The position numbers were made by a program, and so were the translations under genes. Shown one piece after another: positions 1-8,156 of a stretch of DNA of 64,000 nucleotides; the stretch's first letter is position 1, and each line of letters opens with the position of its first letter. The notes under the pieces are model-generated. The model made no database searches. It was not told the origin of the DNA and was given only the letters and a program-made list of their open reading frames with translations. This DNA comes from Synechocystis sp. PCC 7509 (lineage in GTDB: Bacteria; Cyanobacteriota; Cyanobacteriia; Cyanobacteriales; Chroococcidiopsidaceae): positions 2,244,324-2,308,323 of the forward strand of contig NZ_ALVU02000001.1 in NCBI RefSeq assembly GCF_000332075.2. The letters run 5' to 3'.

Positions 1-115
1 CTGCCACGACGTGAACTTTTACCAGAACTTCGTCTGCTTTCGGCTCTGGACGTTCGACATCGACGTAATTCAAAACGTCCTCATTGCCGTAGGTGTTAAT
101 GACAATTGCTTTCAT
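1..115 (-). CDS. Medium-chain dehydrogenase/quinone oxidoreductase, N-terminal fragment (runs off window)
   Basis: Only the first 38 codons lie in the window, read leftward from an ATG at 113-115. The peptide starts [15 protein letters not shown] and continues into [13 protein letters not shown], the typical start of the GroES-like N-terminal domain of medium-chain NADPH:quinone reductase/zinc alcohol dehydrogenase family members. The catalytic and Rossmann parts are outside, so substrate and zinc dependence cannot be judged. It is the last visible gene of the leftward oxidoreductase run that begins near 3.2 kb. Confidence 0.75.
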   Translation of the reverse strand, partial: MKAIVINTYGNEDVLNYVDVERPEPKADEVLVKVHVVA

Positions 116-299
116 CTTTTTTCCGATGTTTAGGTGGATGTTCTAACCAAGTGATTTCTCTGGTAATACTTCCAGTTCAACCGATAGCAATCCAACTTGC
201 GCGTATTTAGGAGGGCGATCGCTTTGCCCTCCTTTATTTGGAGATAGCAGAAGTAGGTGTTTCGGTAAGGTTTACTGTTTTTGGCAGTCGTTGCAGGAG

Positions 300-1040
300 T
301 TAACTTGATGAAACCTCAACAACATTTTCCGCAAAGCTCTTGTAAGCACTGCCTATTTGTTTAGCCATCGAATCAGGAAAGACATGAAAATCCCCAGTTT
401 TCAGGGCTTCTATTATCCCTTCTGCCACAAGCAAGGGTGGCTCCGCAATCTCCGTCAGCCCTGCCGCATCGCCCATATCTGTAGCAATCGGCCCAGGATG
501 AACGCTTAACACAACCGTACCTTGCTCGTTCAGTAGTTCTCTTAGTGCCTGGGTAATCGAATAGGCAGCAGCTTTTGAGGCGCAGTAAGTGACAGAGTTG
601 GAGTAACTTTTCAGCGAAGCAACAGAATTGATCTGAGCAAAGACACCACCTCCATTAGCTTTGAGAACTGGGGCAAACGCCTGAGCCATGTAAATCAGTC
701 CGTAGACGTTGATGTTCATCTGAAATTTGAGAGTAGCGATCGCATCGTCGCCCATGAGAGATCCAGCTTGAAAGACTCCCGCGTTATTAACCACCACTTG
801 CACATCTTTGGCAGTTTGAGCGGCAGCAATAATAGATTGAGGATCGCTTAGATCAACTTGAATCGGCACTACCCGATCGCCGTATTGTTCAACTAATGAG
901 GAAATACTGTCTAGATTGCGAACAGCCCCATAGACTTTGGCGGCTCCGTGTTTAATAAAGGACTCAACTATCGCTTTGCCAATGCCGCGATTTGCGCCTG
1001 TAACCAGAATAGTTTTGTCTTTGATGTCGTCGTAGTTCAC
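300..1040 (-). CDS. Short-chain dehydrogenase/reductase (SDR)
   Basis: A classical SDR of 246 residues, the normal length. Visible motifs are the Rossmann glycine motif TGANRGIG near residue 15, the NNAG motif near residue 86 and the active-site Y-x-x-x-K in TYCASKAA near residue 150. These indicate an NAD(P)-dependent oxidoreductase acting in the cytoplasm on an unknown alcohol or carbonyl substrate. It is one of three SDR genes in this leftward group and lies 68 bp downstream of the next SDR gene, so co-transcription is plausible. The substrate cannot be inferred. Confidence 0.9.
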   Translation of the reverse strand: MNYDDIKDKTILVTGANRGIGKAIVESFIKHGAAKVYGAVRNLDSISSLVEQYGDRVVPIQVDLSDPQSIIAAAQTAKDVQVVVNNAGVFQAGSLMGDDAIATLKFQMNINVYGLIYMAQAFAPVLKANGGGVFAQINSVASLKSYSNSVTYCASKAAAYSITQALRELLNEQGTVVLSVHPGPIATDMGDAAGLTEIAEPPLLVAEGIIEALKTGDFHVFPDSMAKQIGSAYKSFAENVVEVSSS

Positions 1041-1108
1041 TTGGATCTCTCCTTACAGTTTTCAATCGTTTAAAAGCAAATTCTCTTTAGCAATCTGCAC
1101 GTAACTAC

Positions 1109-1849
1109 TTAATAAGGACTTGCTGTTGGTCTAACTATAATTTCGCTGATATCCACATCATCAGGTTGGGAAATCGCAAATAAAATTGACCGAGCGATCG
1201 CATTAGCCGGAATATATATTTGTCTAAATTCTTCCATTCCTTTTTTGGCAGTTTCATCACTGATGCTATCGGCTAACTCTGATTGTGTTGTACCAGGAGA
1301 AATCACCGTTACCCGAATATCGCCGCCGACTTCTTGCCTCAATCCTTCAGATATCGCGCCAACGGCGAACTTAGTAGCGCAGTAAACCGCCGCCGTTGGA
1401 TATACAGCATGACCGCCAATGGAGGAAAGATTAATAATTTGACCGGATTTTTGGGCTTTCATGATCGGAAGTACCGCCGCGATGCCGTACAAAACACCTT
1501 TGATATTGACATCGATCATGCGATCCCATTCCTCAACTTTCAATCGGTCAAGGGTTGATAAGGGCATGACTCCAGCATTGTTAATTAACACATCCACGCG
1601 ACCAAATTTACTTAGAGTAAATTGGGCGATTTGTTCCATTTGACTTCGTTGAGTCACATCGAGAGTTTGATATTCAGCTATTCCGCCGTCAGCATGAATG
1701 TCTTTGGCGATCGCTTCTAATCTATCGGTGCGCCGCGCTCCTAAAACTACTTTTGCGCCGTTCTTTGCCAGTAACCGGGCTGTAGCTTCACCGATGCCGC
1801 TACTCGCACCTGTAATCACTACAACTTTCTGAGTGTTATCAGAAGTCAT
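1109..1849 (-). CDS. Short-chain dehydrogenase/reductase (SDR)
   Basis: A 246-residue classical SDR with TGASSGIG near residue 14, NNAG near residue 91 and the catalytic Y-x-x-x-K in VYCATK near residue 156. The C-terminal part (VTVISPGTTQSEL) matches the YdfG-like group of SDRs often annotated as oxidoreductases with short hydroxy-acid substrates; that assignment is from general family resemblance only. It is flanked on the same strand by the carboxymuconolactone decarboxylase-like gene upstream and another SDR downstream. Confidence 0.9.
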   Translation of the reverse strand: MTSDNTQKVVVITGASSGIGEATARLLAKNGAKVVLGARRTDRLEAIAKDIHADGGIAEYQTLDVTQRSQMEQIAQFTLSKFGRVDVLINNAGVMPLSTLDRLKVEEWDRMIDVNIKGVLYGIAAVLPIMKAQKSGQIINLSSIGGHAVYPTAAVYCATKFAVGAISEGLRQEVGGDIRVTVISPGTTQSELADSISDETAKKGMEEFRQIYIPANAIARSILFAISQPDDVDISEIIVRPTASPY

Positions 1850-1888
1850 TAAAGTATCTCCAATTTCTTTTATGTTCGTGAGGCTAGA

Positions 1889-2458
1889 TTATTTGGTAGT
1901 GCTAGGACTACTAGATTGAGCAGCGAAGACTTCCCGTAATGCTTGTGCAGCATCAATAGAGCGCGGAAATCCCGCCGTTACTGTCGTCAAGTAAACAATT
2001 TCTTTAAGTTCATTCTGAGTCACGCCTAGCCGGAGGGCATAGCCTGCATGAATTTTCAGTTGCGGCAGATTGCCTTGGGCAGCAAAAGCGGCGACAGCAG
2101 CAAGCTGACGAGTGCGATCGTCAAGCTCGCTCCGCGACCAAACTTCACCAAGAGAGTAATCTACAATTGCATCTGCTAAAAAGGGGAAATCTTGACGTAA
2201 GCCTTCAAGGACAGGCTGTCCAGCACCGCCTGACAACTTATTGATGACTTGATTGCCTTGCTTGCGGCGACTCTGGTTTTCTGGTGGAGTTTGGGCAGTG
2301 GCAGCAACAGGTAAGGCGATCGCAATACAAGATAAAAACGCGATCGCTTTATTTATCAGTTCTTTCCAGTACCTAGCTTGCCCGCGCTGGTAACTAATAG
2401 ATTCACTGCTGCTATTGGCTCTAGTGACGATCGCAGCTTTGTTTTCTACGTTTAGCAT
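1889..2458 (-). CDS. Carboxymuconolactone decarboxylase-like protein with an odd N-terminus
   Basis: The C-terminal 120 residues are a CMD/AhpD-like domain (DLGEVWSRSEL-like opening, then LAAVAAFAAQGN, LKIHAGYALRLG, ELKEIVYLTTVTAGFP). The AhpD C-x-x-C pair is not present, so a peroxidase role is unlikely. Before it is a hydrophobic stretch ending ALPVAATAQ, which resembles a signal peptide. The first 20 residues (MLNVENKAAIVTRANSSSES) look instead like a decayed SDR start, with the glycine motif lost. The ORF start is an ATG at 2458; no ATG lies just before the signal-like segment. It sits between two SDR genes on the same strand, an arrangement common for small oxidoreductase operons. Confidence 0.75.
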   Translation of the reverse strand: MLNVENKAAIVTRANSSSESISYQRGQARYWKELINKAIAFLSCIAIALPVAATAQTPPENQSRRKQGNQVINKLSGGAGQPVLEGLRQDFPFLADAIVDYSLGEVWSRSELDDRTRQLAAVAAFAAQGNLPQLKIHAGYALRLGVTQNELKEIVYLTTVTAGFPRSIDAAQALREVFAAQSSSPSTTK

Positions 2459-2473
2459 AATGATTGATTTGAA

Positions 2474-3238
2474 TTAAATAGATTGACCGCCAGAGACTTC
2501 GATTCTCTGAGCGTTCACCCATCTGTTGTCTTCAGAAAGTAATGATGCGATCGCGCCCCCAATGTCATCGGGAACACCCACTCGACCTAAAGCAGTTTGT
2601 GAGGCGATGAATTTATTAATCTCTGGATTGTCGCGGACTGAGCCGCCTGCGAAATCCGTTTCAATCGCGCCAGGAGCAACAACGTTTACGGTAATTTGTC
2701 TCGATCCTAGTTCTTTTGCCAGATATCGAGTCAACACCTCAATCGCCCCCTTCATACTTGCATAGGCGGAATACCCAGGTAGAGTAAAACGGGCAAGACC
2801 TGAAGAGAGATTAACAATCCTTCCCCCGTCTGCGATCAACGGCAGAAGTTTCTGCGTGAGGAAAAACACACCCTTAACCTGAATATTCATCAATCGATCG
2901 AAGTCTTCCTCGGTTGTCTCTGCAAACGGTGCATAAACACCAATACCTGCATTATTCACCAGAAAATCAAACTGCTCGCTCTGCCACTTATCTTGGAGTG
3001 ACTGCTTGAGTTTCTCTACAAAACCATCAAAGGTTTTAGTGTCTGAACTGTCTAGCTGTATTGCAACGGCTTGACCACCCATCTCTTCAATGGTAGAGAC
3101 GACGTTCTTTGCTTCGTTGAGACTTCTATTGTAAGTGACAATGATGGCAACTCCTTTTTTAGCAAGTGCTAAAGCAGTATTTTTGCCCAACCCTCGGCTC
3201 GATCCTGTGACTAATGCGATCTTCATGCTATTTGTCAT
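2474..3238 (-). CDS. Short-chain dehydrogenase/reductase (SDR)
   Basis: A 254-residue SDR with TGSSRGLG near residue 12, NNAG near residue 90 and the catalytic Y-x-x-x-K in YSAYASMK. The open frame extends to 3316, but I chose the ATG at 3238 because a GAGGAG ribosome site lies seven bases before it (in the top strand, ctcctc at about 3246-3251) and the protein then starts MTNSMKIALVTG, as expected for this family. It is the first gene of the leftward run and divergent from the AraC-type regulator at 3472, which is the obvious candidate regulator. Confidence 0.9.
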   Translation of the reverse strand: MTNSMKIALVTGSSRGLGKNTALALAKKGVAIIVTYNRSLNEAKNVVSTIEEMGGQAVAIQLDSSDTKTFDGFVEKLKQSLQDKWQSEQFDFLVNNAGIGVYAPFAETTEEDFDRLMNIQVKGVFFLTQKLLPLIADGGRIVNLSSGLARFTLPGYSAYASMKGAIEVLTRYLAKELGSRQITVNVVAPGAIETDFAGGSVRDNPEINKFIASQTALGRVGVPDDIGGAIASLLSEDNRWVNAQRIEVSGGQSI

Positions 3239-3471
3239 AGTTATTCTCCTCATTGTTGAGATTAGCGATTTAATGAATGTGCGTTGAAAACTTTTACCAG
3301 CCCAAAGATTTAACACATTCGGTTGTTAGTCTTTGCTTACTGCATGGTTTTATCCTAGGCTTGAAAAGCTTTGACAGGAATACACAAACCTAGCAGATGA
3401 TTGCCTAATCCTCTCAAGTCAGATAATCTTTCCTATAATGAACACAAAAGCAGCGTTTAGGTGAAGACAGC
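3239..3471. promoter_or_regulatory. Divergent promoter region between SDR operon and araC-type gene
   Basis: This 233-bp spacer separates two divergent starts. On the + strand a perfect TATAAT at 3434-3439 sits about 33 bases before the regulator's ATG and is a reasonable -10 element. No well-spaced -35 is visible, which would suit an activator-dependent or weak promoter. AraC-family regulators often act on the divergent neighbour; no clear repeat operator was recognised. Confidence 0.4.
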
Positions 3472-4386
3472 ATGATTCAGACACAGGATCGCCAAAGTGC
3501 GATCGCTAACTGTAGAGAATTAGCGGCATTAGTCGATAGACACGCATCTGGTCAGGGAAACGGTTTTTATTCAACGGCGTTCGACCCCTTAGAGTTTATG
3601 CGAGAGAGCGACCCTGCTACCGCTATACAGGGAGTTAGCGAACCACTGCTGGCGATCGTAGTTCAGGGCAAAAAAGAAGTGCTGCTGAACGAAGAAACCT
3701 ATCAGTACGGTGTCGCTCAGTATCTAGTTTTGTCCGTGGATTTGCCAGTGAGGGGATGCGTGGTAGAAGCGACCACCGATCAACCATTTTTAGGCTTTAA
3801 GCTGAGTTTAGACCCCGTTCAACTCTGTGAGATCATTGCTCAAATAAAAATAGACATCGGCAAGAAAGAATCAGTTAGAGGCTTGTTTGTCAGCAATGCA
3901 GACTCATCCTTAATTGATTGCGCTATTCGACTCACAAAGCTGTTAGATACACCGCAGAATATCCCGTTTCTTGCACCGATGATCGTCCGCGAAATCTATT
4001 ATCATCTACTCATCGGCGAACAAGGGGAAGCGGTTCGTCAGATTGCCACTGCTGGTAGTAATATGCAGCGCATTGCTGAAGTGATTAAACGACTCCAAGC
4101 GGATTTTACCAAACCTCTGCGGGTCGAGGATTTAGCTGAACAAGCAAATATGTCTGCTTCGTCCTTACACCGCCACTTTAAAGCAGTCACTTCGATGAGT
4201 CCGTTGCAATATCAAAAACAATTGAAACTCTTGAGCGCTCGTCAGATGATGCTTATTGAAGACATTGATGCAACCCAGGCTGCTTATCAGGTGGGGTATG
4301 AGAGCGCTTCGCAGTTCAGCCGGGAATATGCTCGGATGTTTGGCGCACCACCCATCAGGGATATTGAGCGGCTGAGAGTAGCCTAA
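3472..4386 (+). CDS. AraC family transcriptional regulator
   Basis: A 304-residue regulator. Residues about 25-180 match the AraC-type N-terminal sensing domain seen in many one-component regulators near oxidoreductases (VSEPLLAIVVQGKKEVLL, then the cupin-like strand region). Residues about 205-300 form the double helix-turn-helix AraC DNA-binding domain: RVEDLAEQANMSASSLHRHF for the first helix pair and AAYQVGYESASQFSREYARM for the second. It probably responds to a small molecule and controls the divergent SDR/CMD genes, an inference from position only. Confidence 0.9.
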   Translation: MIQTQDRQSAIANCRELAALVDRHASGQGNGFYSTAFDPLEFMRESDPATAIQGVSEPLLAIVVQGKKEVLLNEETYQYGVAQYLVLSVDLPVRGCVVEATTDQPFLGFKLSLDPVQLCEIIAQIKIDIGKKESVRGLFVSNADSSLIDCAIRLTKLLDTPQNIPFLAPMIVREIYYHLLIGEQGEAVRQIATAGSNMQRIAEVIKRLQADFTKPLRVEDLAEQANMSASSLHRHFKAVTSMSPLQYQKQLKLLSARQMMLIEDIDATQAAYQVGYESASQFSREYARMFGAPPIRDIERLRVA

Positions 4387-4529
4387 ATATAACTACAGAT
4401 GCAGCGTTGGTGTTAGTCCTGGAATACAATGTAGGCGCTGAACCACCTCTACCTATACGACGGCGATGAATAGACCTCTTGCAAAAGTCGGTGATAGAAT
4501 AGCAGATAAGTAGCCCATTAGAAGTAAAA

Positions 4530-4937
4530 GTGACTTATAAAAAGGTAAAGAATCTAAAAGCGGAAGATTTTAAACGCTTGACTGGAGTGCATTTAGACAT
4601 CTTTAATCAAAGGGTAGAAATAGTCAAGCAAGCGGAAAAATCACGAAAGAAACCTGGCAGACCACCAAAATTAAGGATCGAAGACCAAATTTTAATGCTC
4701 TTAGAATATTTACGAGAGTATAGAACTTTTTTTCATTTAGGTGCTACTTGGGGAGTAAATGAGTCCACAGCCTACCGAATTATTCAGAAAATTGAAAACA
4801 TTTTAATCAAAGCTCCTCAACTAAGACTACCAGGAAAAAAAAGATTAATCGCCGATGATTGTCCGCTAGAAACCGTAGTAATAGATGTAAGCGAAACTCC
4901 CATAGAAAGACCTAAAAAAACAAAAAACCTATTATAG
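4530..4937 (+). CDS. IS transposase, upstream frame (N-terminal part)
   Basis: A 135-residue frame from a GTG start. Residues 40-100 form the HTH_Tnp_4-type DNA-binding domain (GRPPKLRIEDQILMLLEYL, then ATWGVNESTAYRIIQKIE). It continues through the first catalytic aspartate in VVIDVSETPIERPKK and stops at 4935-4937. The next part of the same protein lies in the +1 frame. The break follows two A-runs (seven and six As) at about 4914-4927, so either a base was lost here or the full enzyme is made by frameshifting or transcript slippage. Confidence 0.8.
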   Translation: MTYKKVKNLKAEDFKRLTGVHLDIFNQRVEIVKQAEKSRKKPGRPPKLRIEDQILMLLEYLREYRTFFHLGATWGVNESTAYRIIQKIENILIKAPQLRLPGKKRLIADDCPLETVVIDVSETPIERPKKTKNLL

Positions 4938-5367
4938 CGGCAAGAAAAAAAGACATACGTTGAAAGCCCAAGTGATTATTGACCAAAAGAATGGGCAAAT
5001 ACTATGTACCGCTTATGGCAAAGGGAGAGAGCAGGATTTCAAGTTATATAAAAGAAGTAAAATAAGAATTAGAAAAAAGGTTAGATGTTTAGCAGATAAG
5101 GGATACCAAGGAATTAAGAAGCATCATCATTTCAGTCAAACACCTAAAAAGAAACCAAAAAAAAGTAAGCTTTCTGTAGCAGAGATAAAAGAGAATAGAA
5201 AGTTAGCTAAAAAGAGAATAATTATTGAGAATATTTTTGCCCATTTAAAAAGATTTAAAATTTTACAAGGGCGATATAGAAATAGAAGAAAAAGATTTGG
5301 ATTAAGGTTTAATTTAATAGCTTCTATTTATAATTACGAGCTTAAATTAAATGAAAATCAATCTTAA
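4930..5367 (+). CDS. IS transposase, downstream frame (catalytic C-terminal part)
   Basis: This frame continues the transposase: from 4930 it reads YYSGKKKRHTLKAQVIID, which directly follows the ERPKK motif of the upstream frame in intact DDE_Tnp_4 proteins. The second catalytic aspartate is in CLADKGYQG and the glutamate in IIIENIFAHLKRFK, so the DDE triad is complete across the two frames. The first ATG-like start (TTG at 4960) is not expected to be used independently. C-terminus ends beside the right inverted repeat. Confidence 0.8.
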   Translation, partial: YYSGKKKRHTLKAQVIIDQKNGQILCTAYGKGREQDFKLYKRSKIRIRKKVRCLADKGYQGIKKHHHFSQTPKKKPKKSKLSVAEIKENRKLAKKRIIIENIFAHLKRFKILQGRYRNRRKRFGLRFNLIASIYNYELKLNENQS

Positions 5368-5390
5368 AGCTTATTTTTGCAAGAGGTCTA

Positions 5391-5787
5391 TAGTACAAAA
5401 CTCCCAAGTTGGCATAGATGGCCATTTTTGAGCTATATTCGCCCTCTGGGGTTTGTGATACCGTTTCTAAAACAAAATTGGGGGAATGTAATCTTCTTCC
5501 CACATTACATAGCTATTGCGTGATGCATTTCCCGACTTGCGGCGATTAACTCCTAAGCTCAAAAAACCATCGGGAATTACAGGAATAAGAGGATTAGCGC
5601 CAGTGGTGTGATAAACACCCATATCAACGGCGAAAAACCAATCGGTGCGCTCTGACCAGATAAACTCTAATAAAAATAACAGAAAATTGGGAATAAAGTT
5701 TTGATTTTCGTTATCCACTGGCGCATCGTCCGAACAAGGCAATTCCTCACTACTTGGTAAGTTGAGCTTGGAGTCAAATTTTACCAT
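5391..5787 (-). pseudogene. Uma2-family endonuclease remnant, frameshifted and cut by the IS
   Basis: From the ATG at 5785-5787 the reading gives about 106 residues of a Uma2/DUF820 restriction-endonuclease-like protein (SSEELPCSDDAPVDNE, WSERTDWFFAVDMGVYH, VIPDGFLSLGVNRRKSG, WEEDYIPPIL). The frame then closes at 5467-5469. One frame over, the family sequence resumes as VLETVSQTPEGEYSSKMAIY and ANLGVLYY up to the IS edge at 5390, so a single base has been lost near 5470-5476 in addition to the insertion. The last part of the domain is not recognisable on the far side of the IS. Confidence 0.8.
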
Positions 5788-5814
5788 TGGATAATCCTCA
5801 ATTCCTTGTCCCTT

Positions 5815-6471
5815 CTATTTTAAGTTTAAATTAGCCGCCAGTGCGATCGCCGGTGGTAGTATACGATGTTCTTGAATTTGAATGCGATCGTGTAAAGTTT
5901 CGGCGGTATCGTAGGGTAATATAGGCACGGCAGCTTGACATAAAATAGTCCCGCTATCTACTTCTGGGCTTACTAAATGCACCGTACAACCAGTTATCTT
6001 AACTCCCGCGTCTATTGCTTGTTCTACAGCTTTCACGCCTTTAAAACTAGGTAATAAACTGGGGTGGATATTGATAATTTTTCCAAGAAAAGCATTAATT
6101 AAAACTGGTGTAACTATTCGCATCCAACCCGCCATAATTACCCAATCAACACTATAATGCTGCAAACATTGAATAATTTGCAAATCTAATTCTTCCCGAT
6201 TACTAAAATCGCGGTGATTTAACAAAACGGCTGGTACATTCCACTTAGCTGCCCGTTCTACGACTTTTGCACTGGGATTGTTGTAAATTAATACTTGAAT
6301 TTGAGCGTTTAACTGCCCATTTTTGATAGCTGCTGCTACAGCTTCAAAGTTACTACCACTACCAGAAGCTAAAACTCCTAGTTTTAAAGGTGTTTCTGGG
6401 TTTGGGATAGAGGAACTACTTGGAGAAACTAAACTATAAGCAGATTCATCAATGGCTAAAGGCAGCGTCAT
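5815..6471 (-). CDS. purN: Phosphoribosylglycinamide formyltransferase
   Basis: A 218-residue GART enzyme that transfers a formyl group from 10-formyl-THF to GAR in purine synthesis. After about 28 extra N-terminal residues the family sequence starts LKLGVLASGSGSNFEAV, the phosphate-binding loop; INIHPSLLPSFKG carries the catalytic His, and TGCTVHLVSPEVDSG the catalytic Asp region. Its start is only 18 bp from the divergent start of the ABC permease at 6490, so the two promoters must overlap or lie in each other's coding sequence. Confidence 0.95.
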   Translation of the reverse strand: MTLPLAIDESAYSLVSPSSSSIPNPETPLKLGVLASGSGSNFEAVAAAIKNGQLNAQIQVLIYNNPSAKVVERAAKWNVPAVLLNHRDFSNREELDLQIIQCLQHYSVDWVIMAGWMRIVTPVLINAFLGKIINIHPSLLPSFKGVKAVEQAIDAGVKITGCTVHLVSPEVDSGTILCQAAVPILPYDTAETLHDRIQIQEHRILPPAIALAANLNLK

Positions 6472-6489
6472 ACAGGAAAAAGTTGATAA

Positions 6490-7374
6490 ATGGCAAAACT
6501 ATATAGTAGGACGAGGTGGGATAATGAGGAAGTTACCGCCTGGATTTTTTTAACTCCCGCACTGATATTTTTGGGTGTATTTCTCCTTTACCCGATCGCT
6601 TATTTGTTTTACCTTAGCTTTACTGCGGGTAGTTTTACATCTTCTGGTATTAAATGGATAGGTTTAAGAAACTATTGGCGTTTGCTAGTTACCCCCGATT
6701 TTTGGCAAGTTTTAGGAAATACTGCTTATTTCACCATTGCGACAGTAATTCCTAGTTTAATAATTCCTTTAGGATTAGCCGTACTATTAAATCGTTCTAT
6801 CAGCTTACGCGGACTATTACGCAGTGCCTATTTTTTGCCTTCAATAACTTCTCTTGTGGCGGCTGGTTTGGGATTTCGTTGGCTGTTTCAAACGGAAGGC
6901 GCGGTTAATGGACTATTAAATGTATTTGGATTTACGCCAATTTCTTGGCTGAGTAGTACAGTTTGGGCGATGCCTGTATTGATTTTATTAAGTATTTGGA
7001 AACAAATAGGTTTTAATATGGTGGTATTTTTGGCGGGGTTGCAAGCAATTCCGCCTAGTCGTTACGAAGCGGCGGAACTAGATGGCGCAAATGGTTGGCA
7101 GCAATTTCGGCATATTACTATACCTGGATTGCGCCCAACAATTGTTTTTGCGGCGATTACTACAGCAATTTTTACGTTACGGAGTTTTGAACAAGTATAT
7201 GTAATTACTGGCGGTGGCCCGTTAAATACTACTAACTTGCTGGTGTACTATATTTACGGGGAAGCTTTTGGGCAATTTGATTTTGGTTATGCGGCAGCAG
7301 CAGCTACAGTGTTACTTGCGATCGCATTTATTCTCGTATACCTGCAATTGCAAACTTGGGAAGAAGATACTTAA
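6490..7374 (+). CDS. Sugar ABC transporter permease (MalF/UgpA type)
   Basis: A 294-residue inner-membrane permease with six hydrophobic segments, the first near residues 18-40. The cytoplasmic EAA loop that docks on the ATPase is clear: YEAAELDGANGWQQFRHITI near residue 195. The family imports mono/oligosaccharides or glycerol-phosphate type solutes together with a second permease, a periplasmic binding protein and an ATPase. None of these partners is adjacent, so it is an orphan subunit here; in cyanobacteria such genes are frequently scattered. Its 3' end overlaps the rhodopsin gene by four bases. Confidence 0.88.
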   Translation: MAKLYSRTRWDNEEVTAWIFLTPALIFLGVFLLYPIAYLFYLSFTAGSFTSSGIKWIGLRNYWRLLVTPDFWQVLGNTAYFTIATVIPSLIIPLGLAVLLNRSISLRGLLRSAYFLPSITSLVAAGLGFRWLFQTEGAVNGLLNVFGFTPISWLSSTVWAMPVLILLSIWKQIGFNMVVFLAGLQAIPPSRYEAAELDGANGWQQFRHITIPGLRPTIVFAAITTAIFTLRSFEQVYVITGGGPLNTTNLLVYYIYGEAFGQFDFGYAAAAATVLLAIAFILVYLQLQTWEEDT

Positions 7375-8075
7375 ATAGTTGACGATTCGTAGCTAGATAC
7401 GGATTCTGTGTTTTTCTCTAAGGTGTGCATAGAGTTTAATGATAAAAACCCAAAGCCAACTTTGGAAGTTATATCTAGTATGGTATAAAACATCGTCTCT
7501 GTACCTTGATTAACGGCGTTAAACCCAGTATTACCAAGCAGCCAAACGATCGGGTAAAGCGTCCACAATACTAAATGCACTGATAACAATTTACGAAACA
7601 CTTTTTTAGCTTGGGGATAGTTGCGTTCCGCTTGTTTGCGATATTGATTGACTAATAAATAAACCGTAGCCAAAAAAGCAAAGCAGCTAACAACATACCA
7701 AATATGCCCAATAGTTCTATCGGCGGAAATAGTCGCTACAAAACCTGTAGCAATCATATAAGCGTTAGCACCGAGCAAACTTGCGGTAATTGGTAAACTA
7801 GTTTTACCCAAAAAAGTTAAGTCAAGAATTAATAGCGGTGTGGACAAAAACCAAGTAATGTATCTTACCCAAACCGTAGGACGACCAGCAATAACGCTTC
7901 TACCTTGACCTAACGCCATTGATAAATATAAACCAGTGGCGATCGCACAAATAAAGAAATTAATTGTAAATAGTATCTTCCACCGCTCATTTTTGGCATT
8001 GTGCGCGCCGATTCCAAAAAAGATCGATCCCAGCGCCATCCCAATTACACCAATCCACAGCCAAATCTGAGCCAT
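7371..8075 (-). CDS. Microbial rhodopsin, TSD-motif light-driven anion pump (cyanobacterial halorhodopsin)
   Basis: A 234-residue seven-helix retinal protein. Helix C reads VRYITWFLSTPLLILDL: Arg71, Thr74, Ser78 and Asp85 occupy the positions of Arg82, Asp85, Thr89 and Asp96 of bacteriorhodopsin, giving the TSD motif. Helix F has WTLYPIVWLLG and helix G has ILDITSKVGFG, with counter-ion Asp201 and the retinal Schiff-base Lys205. TSD is the motif of the Mastigocladopsis repens halorhodopsin and relatives, which pump chloride inward; the residue numbers of the motif also agree with that protein. Anion selectivity here is inferred. Neighbours give no retinal-synthesis gene. It converges with the sugar permease gene. 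Confidence 0.92.
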   Translation of the reverse strand: MAQIWLWIGVIGMALGSIFFGIGAHNAKNERWKILFTINFFICAIATGLYLSMALGQGRSVIAGRPTVWVRYITWFLSTPLLILDLTFLGKTSLPITASLLGANAYMIATGFVATISADRTIGHIWYVVSCFAFLATVYLLVNQYRKQAERNYPQAKKVFRKLLSVHLVLWTLYPIVWLLGNTGFNAVNQGTETMFYTILDITSKVGFGFLSLNSMHTLEKNTESVSSYESSTI

Positions 8076-8156
8076 ACTAAACCTTGAAAGCTAATAACGG
8101 TTAATTTACTAAGGTTTTGGTGGTTTGGCTTCCTCAAAAAGTAGGAAATTAAACTG

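Larger units (their letters stand above)
4471..5390 (+). mobile_element. IS5-like insertion sequence, about 920 bp, with terminal inverted repeats
   Basis: The ends are inverted repeats: TAGACCTCTTGCAAAA at 4471-4486 and its exact reverse complement at 5375-5390. If the outermost TA on each side is a duplicated target, the element proper is 4473-5388 with 14-bp repeats beginning GACCTC. Inside are two adjacent frames encoding a DDE transposase with an HTH_Tnp_4-type N-terminus. The element interrupts the 3' portion of a Uma2-like gene read from the other strand. Its A-rich coding sequence differs from the flanking genes. Confidence 0.88.

Noticed and set aside
2526-2765. 79-codon + strand frame
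   Set aside because: Exact antisense shadow of the SDR gene at 2474-3238.
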